Shown: positions 1-13,849 of the stretch, in pieces
Position numbering within the stretch: position 1 is the stretch's first letter
Layout: each line of letters starts with the position of its first letter
Assembly: GCA_013397435.1 (NCBI GenBank)
Contig: VZRG01000301.1
Span: 575,836-639,835, forward strand
From: Erythrocercus mccallii
Lineage: Eukaryota; Chordata; Aves; Passeriformes; Dicruridae
DNA: 64,000 nt
Direction: 5' to 3'
Translations under genes and position numbers: made by a program
Notes under the pieces: model-generated
The model's database searches: none
What the model saw: only the letters and a program-made list of their open reading frames with translations
What the model was told of the DNA's origin: nothing

Positions 1-3000
1 TTTTGATGATATTCACATACTTATTCTCCAAAGGTAATTTCCAAAAATACACATTTCTTCCTTTTGAAAATTAGTCAGTGACATAAGCCACTTAGCATAA
101 TATATTATGGTACCCACAATTATCCTTAAAATACAGTATATGCTTTGGAAATCAAAAATCTTTATGACACTTACCTTTCAGAAGAAAAACAACGGCAATA
201 TTTTAGGCATATATAATATAGAAAAGATCTCAAAACCAACCAGAAATCCATGCAAAAATTGAGTTCTACAATTATTCCTACTTGTATGACTGTTTACTTC
301 AGTACCTCCTACCATTAATCATTCCCCATCACCCTGGCTTTACTGACGGATTTGTTATGGGTGGATACAATGATATGCATGCACATGGAGTAGGTGTTGC
401 AATATTCCAGACATTTTCTTTTACTGCTTACACAACAAACAGTGAAAGTTGAACACAGAAACAAATTCTTACTAGAACTTGTTTATTGAGGCTTTGTTTT
501 CTCCTCTTTTTTTTCTTAAAAATGTTTCAACGTAGTAGTACAGCTGAACTATATGAGCAACTCCAACAAAAAGCAAAAAAGACACCAAGATTAGTATTAT
601 GCAGAATAACAAATGGATTGAGAGGGAAAACAGACTGAAGTTGGAAACCTTTTCAGATCTGCAGTCAAAACTTGGTGAGCACTAGATATAGACAAGCCAC
701 AGTATTAACATTCAATGACTTACTGATTTCTCCAACTAAGTATTTTTCCTCAGATAAAATTGTGATGGGCATATTAGTAATTTCTCAGAGACAACACACA
801 GATAGAAAAAAATTCCTATTTGTCTTCCTCCCTTGGAATTATTTTATATTCTATGTTGGGACTATATCCTGCTAATTTTGCAAAAGTAAATGCCTACTCC
901 TGTCTGAATCCAACAACCAAAGGTAAGAGAACATATGATTGATATAATTGGGAAGAGAATATAAAACCTTTTTTTGAGGAAAAAATACCCCAGATTAAAT
1001 AAAAAAAATATATAAGAAACTAAATGAGAAATAACTCACTTCTAAACGTTAATGAGATTTAACACCAAAGCATAGCAACACTGTCAAACCCCTCTGTTTC
1101 TTGATTTCTTCATCCAAATAGGGCCTGTATCTTGGTTACCACATTGGAAAAAGTTGTCTGAAGCAGATTGCCCCAGAATACAGTATATTCATTTTCTGAA
1201 TCTTTATTGATTGCCATGAGCAAAAGAAAGGTGATGAAAGTATCAAGACTTTTCATGTCATGGAAGACTACAGAAAAATAAGAATGTGAACTAGAATGAT
1301 AGGATGGCAGAGTCTGTAGACCTCCAAGGAATGAAACAGGCTGAGATGTCAAAAAATCCTGCTGTGTCAAGGATAGCTGAATTAAAGTTTTCTCACTGCC
1401 CCAACAAATACTGGAACAACAGTCCCTGGAAAGAGTTGAATTATAAGACCACCATCTCCAGTTATTTGACAACAAAAAGCCAACAGCAGTAAGAAAAATC
1501 TCTTTGTCAATACAGAAATTCAAGATAAAAAATAACCAGGATTAGATCTGTTGTTTATACTTTATAACCCTGTTTAGGAAAACTAACACAACTTATAGAT
1601 GCAATTCTTGAAATTCCAATAACAAAATATAATTGCATGCTGGTTTTGCTCCCAAAGATAGCAAAACTAGAGAAAATAAAGGGTGACAGCTTTTCTACCA
1701 TGTGAGTTTCTCATCCATTTTTCTGAAATGTGGTTGCAGGAAATTAGAGATTTCAGAGACCATCATAAAGAAATAATATGCTATATACACCTGTGTAACA
1801 GTTAAACCATTAATTTATTCCATTTCCTTAGTACTGGTTGAAATATTCATTCTTATTAGATGTTTCTACACAGTTTCTGGAGGGTACATTCATGACACAA
1901 TATTAATATCAGATACCTTGCCTTGATAGGTAACTAATAGACCCCTTCACTAACAGAAATATGCTCAGTCTTTTGATGGATTTTAACTGGGTTAACCTTA
2001 AATCAGAAGTCCTCTCCTCATGCGCTCAGAATTTCTGAAATGACCATGTACCTGCCCTTAACAAAAATTCTTTACAGAATGAAGTGAAAGTTAAACCTAT
2101 TTTGTATTTTAAACTTTGCCTACCAAGTCAGCTCAGAGATATGATAGGAACAGTTTGGAATTAATTAGTTTTTTGATATTAAGGCCTGACACATACAGTG
2201 GGACAGGGTATGGCAACTCTATATGGTTTTTAACATCTAATTAATAACAAATTGTCATAAGTATATTATGAAAAATTTAAAAAGGGATAGAAATTCATTA
2301 TCAAGAGGAAGCTTAAATTATGATCAACATAGTAAAGGAAAATAAATACTAAATTGATTAGTATGGTAAATGGATGTTACAATTCTTATTCTAAAATAAT
2401 CTCCTAAATTTGTAGAGGAATTCAGCTCTAAACTATAAGTTTTTCAGATTGTATATACTCAGATTTTAACTCATCTGTAGGCAACATATATGCTGATATG
2501 TAACAGACAAACTTTGAAACTTGAAAATATATGGAAGACAAGATTTCAAGATTTGCATATGAAGAAGGTTTGCAAGGTACAATTTTCTGATGACAAGAAA
2601 TAGAAACAATATGCTGAACACACACACATTAATTTAGTGTTGTTTACTCTCCATTATTGCTCTTTAACATACTCTTCTGGGGATGAAAAACCAAACAACA
2701 ACCAACCGATAACAAACTTTTCTGCATACTACTGAGAACACTCATCAGTGTTTAGCATTTTAAATTCTCAGCATCAGTGCTGACAATATCATTGAGTCAA
2801 ATATTATGGCTAGAAATCTAAATGCTGAATGACTGCATGACTAAATACATCTGTGTTCATTAAGTCTAAATCGATGATAATCAAAATTCTTGTTTGTGCA
2901 GCAAACAAACTGCTACTGGAATTATGGAGAATTTTATATCTTCATAAGTTCTTCTGTTTTCATACAGCATTATGTGTTATCAATTCTGTTGCAGGACTTG

Positions 3001-4985
3001 TTTTGCGAGATCAGATATGATGAGTGGAACTGACTCAGACTGAGACATGAATCTGTGTCTGAAATAAGAACCACACACTCTTGCTATATTTTCTTTGTGG
3101 GATTTTTTTTTTTAATATGAAGATAATGAGCAGAATTTAAAGTCTAATTACTTAAACTTGAATCATTGATTTTACATATCTATAAATACTGCTACAAAAT
3201 GACACAAAGACAAAAAAGCATAACAAGCGCATCTCCAGTGTCTCACTGAAACACTTTGGCTAGATCTAACCTATTATCTATTTATTGCACATATCCTTCT
3301 GTATCACAGAATGACTCACAGAGCTAAAATAATAATTTTAAAAATATCTGAATTTCATGCTGAATTGACAGCCCTGGAGACTTAAATTTTCTCCTCATCC
3401 ATAGTGCAGAAACAGTGTCAGTAGCTGTACTACTAGCTCATTCTCATCACCACCCACCTGGAAGAGACTATTGTTAAAGGTAAAAGATTTTTTAACTTTA
3501 CATGACAATGCCTACAGCTTTGAGTCATATATGGCCTCTTTTGAAGGGTTGATAAGCACCTGAATTTCAAACCGACTTTCAAAGAAATTAAGGGTAACAT
3601 GAATCTATGGAAAGCAGAAAGACAGTGTGTTGAAGTCATGCACCTCAGATTCTAGGATCCTAAATTAGCAATCATCTTGCAAATAAAAATAAATCTTTTG
3701 TTTCTTAGTTTTGCTTCAGTTAAGCAAATGATCCAGTATCACTCTCTTTAAATTATGGGAAAAATAATTTGAATAAAAAATCTTTCTTTTATCTCAAGAG
3801 CAGGAATTTTATTACTACTAAAATTTCCATAGAGAAAATGCTGTTGTATTTATTTAAGATTAAACTTTGTTTAATTTAAGTATTTCAAAAGTATACACCT
3901 ATATAGATGCAAAGATATAGGGCATTACTATTCTGTGAAAAGGTCTTATTAAGATGGCAATTGTTCCTGTGTAAATATAAAGTGATTTAATTATAATCCA
4001 TGTAGTCTAAATTGAATAGTTTCTGTTTCAAAGACTCACTTGCATAGTGCTAAGAAGCTTGGTAATTTCAATTAGAAATAATATACAGCTGTCATGCTTT
4101 CTTTCTGAAACACACTATTACAATGAAGTTCTTAGATTATTTTCCTGTAGCAATTATTAGTATCACTTATCATACAAAAGAAAAGCTTAGAATGGTCTTA
4201 AAGACCTACGTACCTTTTACCATGTTTTTATACATTCAATCTCAAATTAAAGAAATGTTAATGGAACACTATAATGCCTTAGCTATATTCTAAACAAAAA
4301 AACTTATGATAAAAAATAAGAAACATATAATAAATTTTAAAAATCAAAAACTGTCAACAGATATATGAATGTCAACTATTCAGAAGACTGTTCCTACAAA
4401 AAATATTTGAATCTATAATGATTTTCTGGCAAGAGCTGGCAATTTTATGAAGACCACTGTACATAAACAGGATTCATTTAACATTAAAGAACTTTAGCAG
4501 TCTAAATTCATTGTGCATCATTTATGTAAGACTTTAAGCTAGACTCATATGTCTCAGAGAAAAAAAAATTCAGTCCTCCTGTAATAGTTATGTCCAAATA
4601 AGCTTATGTTCACACGCCTACAGAAATATTGTTTCATGTGTACAAGTTTGCATTACACTGACAGAAAAGCCGAGATCTTGGTCACTCCTAGTGGCTGAGC
4701 CTCTGAAGAAGAAGTGAAAAAGACATGAGAATGGAACATTATTAATTCATCAAATACTGCCACCTGTTTGTATTTAAAGTTACACCTTGACTCTGAAAAG
4801 TTTGAGTCAATATTATGTGTTGATACATAGTGTAGCAAGGTCAAAGAAGATCTGACAACTCATTAGTACCTGTTTGGCACCTCCAAATTGTAAGTTGGAA
4901 GTGCAAGATCATTCCTTTTAGATTCCAGATGCCAAGCACAGTTGACTGGTTGCTGTGGCATAGCACTCAAAGGAGCAGCTTTCCA
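1..4985. other. Unique-looking AT-rich DNA, no gene seen
   Basis: This stretch is AT-rich and has frequent stops in all frames. The longest open frame is a minus-strand one at 1110-1523 (137 codons), which overlaps a shorter plus-strand frame. It has no recognisable domain and a composition I would expect by chance. I saw no long repeat, RNA gene or splice-consistent coding block. It may be intergenic or intronic. Confidence 0.6.
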
Positions 4986-4989
4986 CAAT

Positions 4990-5032
4990 CATCTTCTGAG
5001 GTCTCCTTCCCAACTACATGAAACATAAATGT
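4990..5032 (+). mobile_element. Possible CR1 3'-end stub
   Basis: The text around 5000-5030 (CTGAGGTCTCCTTCCCAAC) resembles the last conserved stretch of avian CR1 (gaggtcccttccaacc). The usual terminal octamer repeat is not preserved. The match is short, so chance similarity is a real alternative. Confidence 0.3.
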
Positions 5033-5335
5033 CCTATGTGTTAGACCAAAAAGTAGTTGAGGTGCCTGAGAAAGGACTGGTGGAATGAATATTTATTAGA
5101 ATAGACCAGTATCTGGAATTAAATCTGGGATTCCTTTCAATGCATTAATGGTTTAGAAAGACCCAAGACTCCATCTGTGTTCTGCTTTCTTGGGTTCTGA
5201 AAAGCATGCTAGAGGAACTATTACTGGTAAAACATTGCAAGGAAGGTATAGATGAAAACTGACTACTTGAAAACCTATTAAACTGTTAGTTTGTTATTCA
5301 TACCAGAGAGAGTTACGAGAGCTTTTGGCATTCAA

Positions 5336-5440
5336 CTTTTTTCTTGTTTGTTTTTTTTTTTTTTTTTGTTTGTTTTTGTTTTTTTTTTTGTTGTTTTTTT
5401 TTTGTTGTTGTTGTTGGTGGTGGTGGTGGGAAGGGGGGCT
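5336..5440. repeat. T-rich / (TTG)n / (TGG)n low-complexity tract
   Basis: About 100 bases run from long T runs broken by single G, into TTG units (around 5400-5416), then TGG units (around 5416-5430), then a short G run. On the minus strand this reads as a C/A tract ending in poly(A). It is a compound microsatellite. It may have begun as the poly(A) tail of a minus-strand insertion, but I see no element body next to it. Confidence 0.9.
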
Positions 5441-5449
5441 TTAAGGGCA

Positions 5450-8400
5450 ATGGTGCAAGGGAGGGATATTTGTTAGCAACAGAAGGGCTGATCCTCCAGT
5501 GAAGAAAGTAGAAAATATAAGAAATGACTAATTATGATTAAGAAACCTGCTAGGCAAATGAGACAGAAACACATCAACTTGAGTCAGAGACACTCAAAAC
5601 TCCTTTGAGGCACAAGACTAAGAGAATATTCAGAGCCCAGTCCATGCTTACACTTCAGGGGAAGGAGCAAGAGGAAAGATATACACACACAGAAAAAAGC
5701 AAACTTCATCTGACACATGCTGTTAATTTTTACTGTCATTATTGCTGTGACATGGTCTATTGAATAACTAAAAAAACACGCATGTCTGGGGTCAAAGTGC
5801 ATGAGGCATTAGGCATTGTTCTATCACAGCCTCGATGCTTGATTCATAAATGATCTGAAGAGGGAAGAGCACCACCTACGGAATCACATCTGCCACTAAT
5901 AAATTTTTAGTTAATAGATTTTATTTTATTAACAGATTTTAGTTCTCTTTAAAGTTTTATCATCCAGTGGGGTTCAGTTTTTTGCAAAAGCTACTAATAC
6001 ACAATTAGTTTGTCCTAAAACACACATGAAATTTGATTTAGTTCAGGTCATGCAATTCAGTCCACAGACTTTTCTTTAAGTGTTTTCACTTCCTGTTTGT
6101 GTCCCTGTTCTTCCTGCATTCAGTTAACTATTTTCACATGAATGAAAATTCTAACTTTTATTTGGTTTTAAAAGTTGATATGACTTTATAAACTTCTCAG
6201 GAATATGCATCTGAGATGTAAGTCTAGAGGGTGGGCTTCCACAGCCATGAGTTTATGACAGAGGGGAAAAGCTCTAGACTTGCAAAAAACTTCTCAATAT
6301 ATTAAGAAGGAAGACAGGTGACACTGGAGATACCTATAGTATATACTCCACTTTCAGAACTGATCAGCTGAACCAGATATGAAAATGAAGAATGAAACAA
6401 TAACTTTTTTTTTTGGCAGGAAGTGCAGCAATGTCATTCATGTCCTGGTTTCCTCTCTGTATATCCTTGGATCAGTCCTCTGTGAAGCTACTGACCAAGC
6501 ACATTATTAATGCAATGTTTATGAGGAGGATGTTTAGGGGCTCATGGAGTCCTGGCAGCTGTTTGTTACAAGCTTAGGGGAAATATTTCTGGATGGATTC
6601 CAGGAGAGCCTAAAGCATTTTTAATTCCCCCACCCCCATGCAGACACATTAGAGTCAACACAAGAGCTGTGACAAGCAGGTCATGGCTGGATGAGAGACT
6701 GGAGAGTTTTGCATCCTCCTACAAATTCAGTGGTCAATTTCCCAATTATGTTTCTTCTTCAGCCACTTCTTTCAGTTCTTGGTACTGGTTCAAAGTTGAG
6801 AGGGAAAAGTATGATAAGAAATATTTAGTAAACACTCAATGGATGGGATGTGTAAAGTTGAAAATGGAGGACAAGGAAAAGATCAATCCATTTGGCAACC
6901 TCGTCACTGCCCCTGTTATAGAACTCTGGAAACCAGAAGCAAAACATGCAAAACAGAAGTTTCATCCTGCCCAGCCCGACTGCAAACCTCTGTTTATAAA
7001 TGTATCAACCCAATTCTACTATAACCTAAGTTTATATCCATATTAATTTTCTCAGATTCTTCAAGAATCTAAAATGTTTGTGGAGTCCTACCTCTAAAAA
7101 TTAGATTAGCTCTTGGGAAAAAGGTGACCTTTTTATTGGTTAAATGAGTTACATCTAAAAAGAACAACAACAAAAAAAAGATATGCACATCATCTTTGAA
7201 AAAGCAGTATTACATATTAAGTACATATAAAAATAAAACCCCTATTAATAATTTAAAATGCAGTTAAGGAGAGCAATTGCTGAAAAAAATCAGGAATGAA
7301 CATCTAGATACTTAAGAGGAAATTTTAGGCCTTGTTAGTTCAACAGTAACACTAATATTGACTTAATTGAATCAAGACCACTTCAGGTTTGATATGAAGA
7401 TCAGTCCCTGAAATTAAAAAATAGATCCCTATTTCTCTCTGGAGGGGTCCATTTTCCTGTGACTCCATACTAATTTTGACTAGTGCATAGCATTGGCTAG
7501 GACCTTTAAGAAACCCATTATTTTACACGAAGGAGCTATGACATATTACATGGCCTATAGTCTAGTGAGACACAAAAGGTAAAATTGAAAAGAAAAAAAC
7601 TATGAGGCAGCTCAGGATTCAAGAGAAAAACCACCAATGTGACAAAATGTATAAATATCTTAGGGGGAAAACAGAGCTAGAACATGCAATACAGGAATAT
7701 GACAGACTATCCCATTCCAAAGCACAGCAGCAGCTCATGCTGACCCATCCCCAAGTGCCTCATCGAAGGTGATGAAGCATTTAAGTGGTCAGCCTAAGCT
7801 TATTGCTCATTCTAGTTACTTTCTTTATGTCTCAGTCAACAAATCACTGCTTTTTACTTTTAAATGGAGCATATCCTGTTTGCCCTCTCTTTCTGTAGAG
7901 CAAAAGCCATCCAGACTGGTCCAGAGAGTGAGACACTATCTTCAATGGACCTTTACCTGTTCTCCTGTCACAAATTATCCCAATCTCTCCATGTCATGCA
8001 ACACATGGAAAATGTTTCAATCATCCATAGTTCCATCATAATTCCACCACTTTTTTTTAACAATAACTTCACTAAACTTGATGAAAATTGTAGCATAATT
8101 TTTGCAGATTAATTGTAGAATAAATACCTAATGAAACTGATTTTCATTATTTGAGCCAATACAAGCTCAATGGTCCACCACTAAACATACAAGAATAAAA
8201 ATGTAAAAATCATTTTTCCACTACTACAGTTTCTTTTCTTTTTGTCTTGAATTACTAGAAGAACACTTGGAAAGGAGGAACAACAATGGATGTTTGCTTT
8301 TACTCTAAAACATAATTTAGTAATATTTTTTAAAGCGTGAGTCTCCATTTTTTTTTGTGGTATTCTTCCTTTCACTGAAACTAACAAAAGATATTGTGAA

Positions 8401-9300
8401 AACTCAAATATGAATCACTTATTTGGACAAAGCACATATTTAAATGGTCAGTAATTCTCTTCTACTATCAGAAGACAAAGGCTTACAATTTTCTTTCATA
8501 TAATACCTTTTAAATTGTGAGAATGTCATCATGCTCTTTTAAAGGGCAGGAGAGAAAGGGCTGGGGAGAAGCACATAATTCCAGTGTTATACCCCAGCAC
8601 TGAAATGGATTTCTGCCAACGGTAAACATACTTAATTCATGTCTTAGTACAAGAGAAAATGAAGGCCAGTTGTTAGATACATTTATGGTACCATACAAAT
8701 GTTGGCAGCATTTTATAGTGCTGTCACATTCCGAAAAGTGATAATAGAAAATATGACATTTAATACAATTGTTCCCTTCCTATCTACAGAGAAATATCTC
8801 AACCACTTTTAGCAGTAATTTTCTGATTCTCTGAACTTTGCATAGCAAATATCAGTACTAGAGAGTAAAGTCTGTGGTACTCAGCTTCCTGAAATCATCC
8901 TATTGTGAACTAAGTTGTGAAAATAGTTCTGTGAGCAGAATAGTGGGATAGGGGCTGGCAGTAGCAGTGACCATTAAGAAACCATGGTCTGATAACTCCA
9001 AGTGATGAAACATTAGTACTTCCACAATACATACAACAGAGATAAGAACTGCACAATGATTCCTAAATTTGAACACCCATTTAAAATTTCAATCAAAATA
9101 TATGAAAATGTCAACAGTATTTTACAGAGGATCTAGCTAAATACAATACTTTTTTTTCTTTTCCCCGCTTCAAATTATAACCTACATTAACAACGCATAA
9201 GAATCTTCACAGGAGTTTGACCAATTCTACAAATGACAGAAATACACACAATTAATCTGTGTAGCTCTTGGTCATCATTTAAAGCCAATACACAGAAAAA
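5450..9300. other. Unique-looking DNA, no gene seen
   Basis: The longest frame is a plus-strand one at 6669-7046 (125 codons), starting inside a less AT-rich patch near 6400-7000. It has no recognisable domain, no convincing start context and no flanking gene structure, so I do not call it. The rest is AT-rich sequence without long repeats. Confidence 0.55.
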
Positions 9301-9571
9301 GAAAACTGACTGGTTTTGGCTGGGCCAGAGTTAATTTTCTTCCAAGTTGTTGGTGTGGGGCTGCGTTTTGGATTTATGCTGAACAGACAGTTGGTAATAC
9401 AGAGGTATTTTTGTTATTGCCGAGTGGGACTTGCACAGTTTGAAGGCCTTTTCTGCTTCTCCTAAGCAAGGAGGCTGGGGATGCATAAGAATCTGGGAGG
9501 GTACATAACTGGGACAGCTGACTCCAAATAACCACAGGAATACTCCAGATTATGTGGTGTCATGCTCAGCA

Positions 9572-9577
9572 TATAAA
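9572..9577 (+). promoter_or_regulatory. TATA-like box of the LTR
   Basis: TATAAA in the context GCATATAAATCT, about 265 bases into the LTR, the expected place for the U3 promoter. Transcription would run rightward, with the poly(A) signal about 180 bases downstream. Confidence 0.6.
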
Positions 9578-9752
9578 TCTGGAGAAAGAGGAAGGCGGGG
9601 GGGGATGTTTGGAGGGATAGTGTGTTTCCCCCAGTAACCATTGCATGTGATGGGGCCCTGGCTTTCATGGGTATGGCTGAAGAGCTGCCCACAGGAACAG
9701 CGAATTAATTCCTTGTTTTGCTTTGCATGGGAGGAGAGCTTCTGCTTTACCT

Positions 9753-9758
9753 ATTAAA
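9753..9758 (+). terminator. ATTAAA poly(A)-type signal of the LTR
   Basis: ATTAAA in the context CCTATTAAATTGTC, followed by a T-rich stretch, in the expected R-region position of the LTR. Confidence 0.6.
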
Positions 9759-9865
9759 TTGTCTTTAGCTCAACCCACAAATTCATTCTCTTTTACTCTT
9801 CTAAATCTCTCCCACATACCTTAGTGTAGGGCTCAGTTGCCAGTTGGAGCTAAACCACAATCCAA

Positions 9866-12800
9866 ACATGCAAAAAAACCCAAACAATAATAAAAGAAAA
9901 AAATCAAGAGAAAACAAACAAACACAAATGAATTGCCATTGCCTGATGTTAATGACCATTGACCACAACTACTCACTTCTAAATTAATCTGCCATTTAAG
10001 GAATGAATTTTTTTGTGCTAGAGCCTTCAGGTTTTATTAAATATAACAACAGAATAATCAGCAGCATCCCTGTTTATATGATGCAATGTCACAGAAATCC
10101 CAAGTAAAACATATTATGAACTACTTAGTACCTTCACAGACCAACATGCTTCAGGATGATCTGAAAATTCCCTACAAAAATTTTAAATTAAATCATTGTT
10201 TCTTTTTTTCAGCCTATATAAATCATTTGTTATTCGTAATTTGGAAACTACAAATCTACTTCCTTCCTGCCAAGATCAAACTATTTCCTCTAATTTTGTT
10301 CTAGAAACAATAATTACATTACTGTATCTATATATAATGCATAGTCCAGACTGTACTCTAATGTAAAGCCTCTCTTTAATAGGAAAAACAAAATATTGCA
10401 TCAGTCAAAGGAAAGCCTATAACTTGCCCCTCTCATGTAATGCTGGACAAAAATGCTCCAAGAGAAAAATACTGTACTCCATAGGGATTTATTTGTTTTG
10501 TTTTGTTTTGTTTTTTTCCCTGAGTGATTTAGAGTTACTGCATAGAAATGCATAGAAATGCATAATGCATAAAAAGGACATTTCACCATCAAGAAAACAT
10601 TAATCTTGACATGAATTTAGATTATGAAAATTCAAAAAAATCATTTGGACTTTTTGGCAGATTGGTAGTTTTCAGGATCAAATATTCTGCTAAAAGAGAC
10701 TAGAAAATTATCCATGAATGTGAGCAAATGTATTTTTTGAATAACAACATTACCATGTTTTTGTGACCAAAAACAATATGATGCTTTCTCAATAACTTGA
10801 TCATTTAATTAAATAAAGACAATTTACATTTAATGCTTTTAACTTGAGAGTTGCAGTACTTTCTGCAGGACACATAAACACTCGAAGAAGATGAGAGCCT
10901 ATAGAGCTTTTCTTGTCTTTCTTCCAAGGTAACAGTGAATTCAATTGCAATAAGCAAGTTCATAGCACATATGGTCAGAACTGTGCCTCATTAACTCATA
11001 CTCTCAGAAGTGTTGTGATGGTGGGCTACTCCCTTCAGTCGGCAATGTGGAATTTCATTTCAATGCAAACTTGCATCTCACATTAAATGTCTGATTAAAC
11101 ATATATGATTCATAATTTTGATTACAATTTAAATAATCACCAGCTCTCTGTATAAATTACTGTGCCAACAGCAGGATAAAGCAGCAGTTAGCTATACTAA
11201 AAAATTTACTCATTATTTCGAAATGTGTTTCATCGTCCTGCTTCTGACTCATCCATTTACACCATCAGATAGTAATTCACTAACATTAACAGATGTAAAA
11301 ATTGTGCAAGCTTCATTTTACATTTGGACCTTCCCTTGTCCTGTCTACGAAATAGGGTTTCATATAGTGAGTGCATCCTCTCTTCCATTTATGTTCTCCT
11401 TTTGTTTCTGCCCTTCACATTTCTCAAAAATATTTTTCAGTTTAAATGGAGTGACATTTTTAGTAGAGCTCAAATACAGTCCCACTTGAGCACAAGTTCA
11501 ATATCTTAAAACTAGCAGTCCAACTCTGCACAAAGGTTATTGTCTCTTATGAAAACTGCACTGCATCTCTTGCATATTAACACCTCAACAAAAAATATCC
11601 CTGGGAAGATATAATAAAACATTTTGCATTAAAAAAATGTTTAGCAGCAGCAAAGTGACTTTTTCTTAATGGACAATGTATAACTAAAATCCATCCTTTC
11701 ATTATTACTGAATGAAAGGGACTTTGTGACTTTCATTAGTACTATTTTAGCAAATGCAACTCACTAAAAAGTTATTTCAGAAACCTGCTTGATAAGTTTT
11801 CTTTCATATAATTCACTTTAAAATCAATCAAATACCTTGCTAAGAAAAATCCTCCTTTTTACCGTCTTTTTTTTAATATAAGCAGGTGGGTAGAAAAAAA
11901 AAAGCAAGCTACACACGTTACATACAAGTCAGCAATGAATAATATTCTTATTAGTGTCCCAATTAAAAATATTCACTTGGAAGCGAACACAGATAAAAGA
12001 CTGCAGAGCATAAACTAAGCCAAACTATTCATACATTGTATTTGACATGATAGTCACCAGTTTGACATATGATTGGCAATAGGAAGGGGAAAAAAAGAAA
12101 GAGGGAAAGAAGGAACGGAACAACTAACGTTTTTATGAACATCAATTATTTTAATAAGAAGACACAAATTGATGATTAGACAAGGATTTTAAAATATTAC
12201 CCAAAAAATCAATGGAGAAATGTGTTGGCTAAAGAATGTTTTCAATTCTTGAAGAAAACACCAAACCACAAATTCAAAGTCTGACTTAAAAAATATTTTT
12301 TTCACAGCTTACTTCAGTTTCCCAGTTTGGATAAAGTACAAAGTATTTAGCCTTAGGAGACAGAACCCCAACTCCATATCAATCCAATGCAAAGCTTCTA
12401 CTGAGAACAATATTTCTGTCAAGTTTAAATATTCTGAAAGACCTTAATCAAGCTTTCTTCTGCTTCAGACAATTCACAATCTGGTTTTAATACAGGGAGA
12501 CTGAGAATTACCTTCTGAAGTCTGTCTTGCAAAATGTAAGTACAGACCACTGAAATATTTCAATGTGTGTGCAAGAAGGAAAGAAGCACATTCAAGGTCA
12601 AAATTGTCAATTGTTTAGCCTTATTTTGTGAGTAGACACTTTAACTTCCAGATTAAATACTCTACATGACATGAATGTAGTCTTTATCTCATTATGTACC
12701 TAAGTTCATGAAAACATTAGAGCTGATGTGGATGAATCACTTCTGTTTAGCTGTGATATCAATTAAGTTAGGCTCAGTGGGGCAATAGCTTCTTTGCTTG

Positions 12801-13845
12801 AGGTTAAAATGGTTGCAAAATATCCATTCAAAATAAAATTGGCAACATTAATGCCATTAGAGACTCCTTTTATTTAGTGCTTCTTTTATTTCAATGTGTA
12901 AAACTAATATATGCAAAAGAAGAAACTGAAGTACTAATGAAAAACATATGGTACAATATTTGTTTGTGGCAGAAGCAATGCCTAATTAATTTCCTATTAC
13001 TCATTATTACCAGTATAACACACTTGTAAAATGACATGGATTTTGATGAAAAAGCATACCCTTAAAAATGAAATAGCATGATAATTAATCTAGATCAGAG
13101 AAAGTCACTTCAGTCTGCAAATATTCACCTCAGGATTCAATCTTCAAGTACAAATAGTTTTATAGGTAGCTTTACTTACAGATACAATCACCCAAACATG
13201 TCACAGTACTTAAGTATGAACCTACTTTTTAATTTAAATCAAAAGATGTTGAAATCTGGCTTTGGTCAAACAATTGCAAAAAGCTCCTATGACTGTGCAT
13301 CTGTTTTCCACCCTAACAAGCCCCTTGCTACAACTTTCCACCTAACAGAAGTAACATGTAGGTAACGCTCCTCCACTGTCAGCGCAAGCTGCTGCATGGA
13401 AGGATATCGTGTGTTTTAGCTCAAACCCATACAAACTATATTAAACTGCTGCTGACATTCGCTGAAAAATCTGTCCTATGGCCCAAGAGATGAGAGAACA
13501 GAGTGGTCAAAAATACAGTTTAAAGCAGCAACACCTTAACTGCAGTCCCTTTTAGTTTCTGCAGCCACTACTTGGCCATCATCCACTTGTCCTTATGATC
13601 TAGTAATAACTTTAGCTGACCATTATACACCATATGATAACTACATACAGCAAAACAAAAATATATTAGATTTAACAATCAAATATATTCTTTACCTATT
13701 CACTTATTATTTATGCTATCTAAATAACAACATACAAATAATATCATTTACATGAAACAATTTAAACAGTCAATGATAAATTAATATTGTTTAATTAAAG
13801 TAATTAATATTAGTTGATAATATTATAGCAAATTATTTGCACATG
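9866..13845. other. Unique-looking AT-rich DNA, no gene seen
   Basis: Open frames are all below 100 codons; the largest, at 13078-13365 plus, has no recognisable domain. The only repeats I see are a short (TTTTG)n tract and a 10-base duplication near 10541. A purine-rich patch sits near 12088-12118. Confidence 0.6.
10488..10517. repeat. Short (TTTTG)n microsatellite
   Basis: TTTTG repeated about four times and ending in a T run. About 25 bases downstream, CATAGAAATG occurs twice in tandem (10541-10560). Confidence 0.85.
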
Positions 13846-13849
13846 ATGG

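Larger units (their letters stand above)
9307..9864 (+). mobile_element. Avian endogenous-retrovirus LTR (solo), plus strand
   Basis: The segment has the order expected of an LTR. It opens with a TGACTGGTTTTGGCTGGG-type 5' end and continues to a TATA-like box at 9572-9577. An ATTAAA poly(A)-type signal lies at 9753-9758, and it ends in TAAACCACA near 9859. I recognise this as an LTR repeated many times in bird genomes, probably of the ERVL-like group (from memory, not searched). No internal retroviral sequence lies on either side, so this is a solo LTR or a lone end. I compared the five bases on either side of the likely ends and did not find a matching target duplication. Either the ends are slightly misplaced or the duplication has decayed. 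A second, partial copy of the same 5' end lies at 57329. Confidence 0.8.

Noticed and set aside
1110..1523. 137-codon minus-strand frame
   Set aside because: No domain or start context; an overlapping plus-strand frame exists and the flanks are AT-rich non-coding.
6669..7046. 125-codon plus-strand frame
   Set aside because: Anonymous sequence with low-complexity Ser/Tyr patches; no upstream or downstream gene structure.
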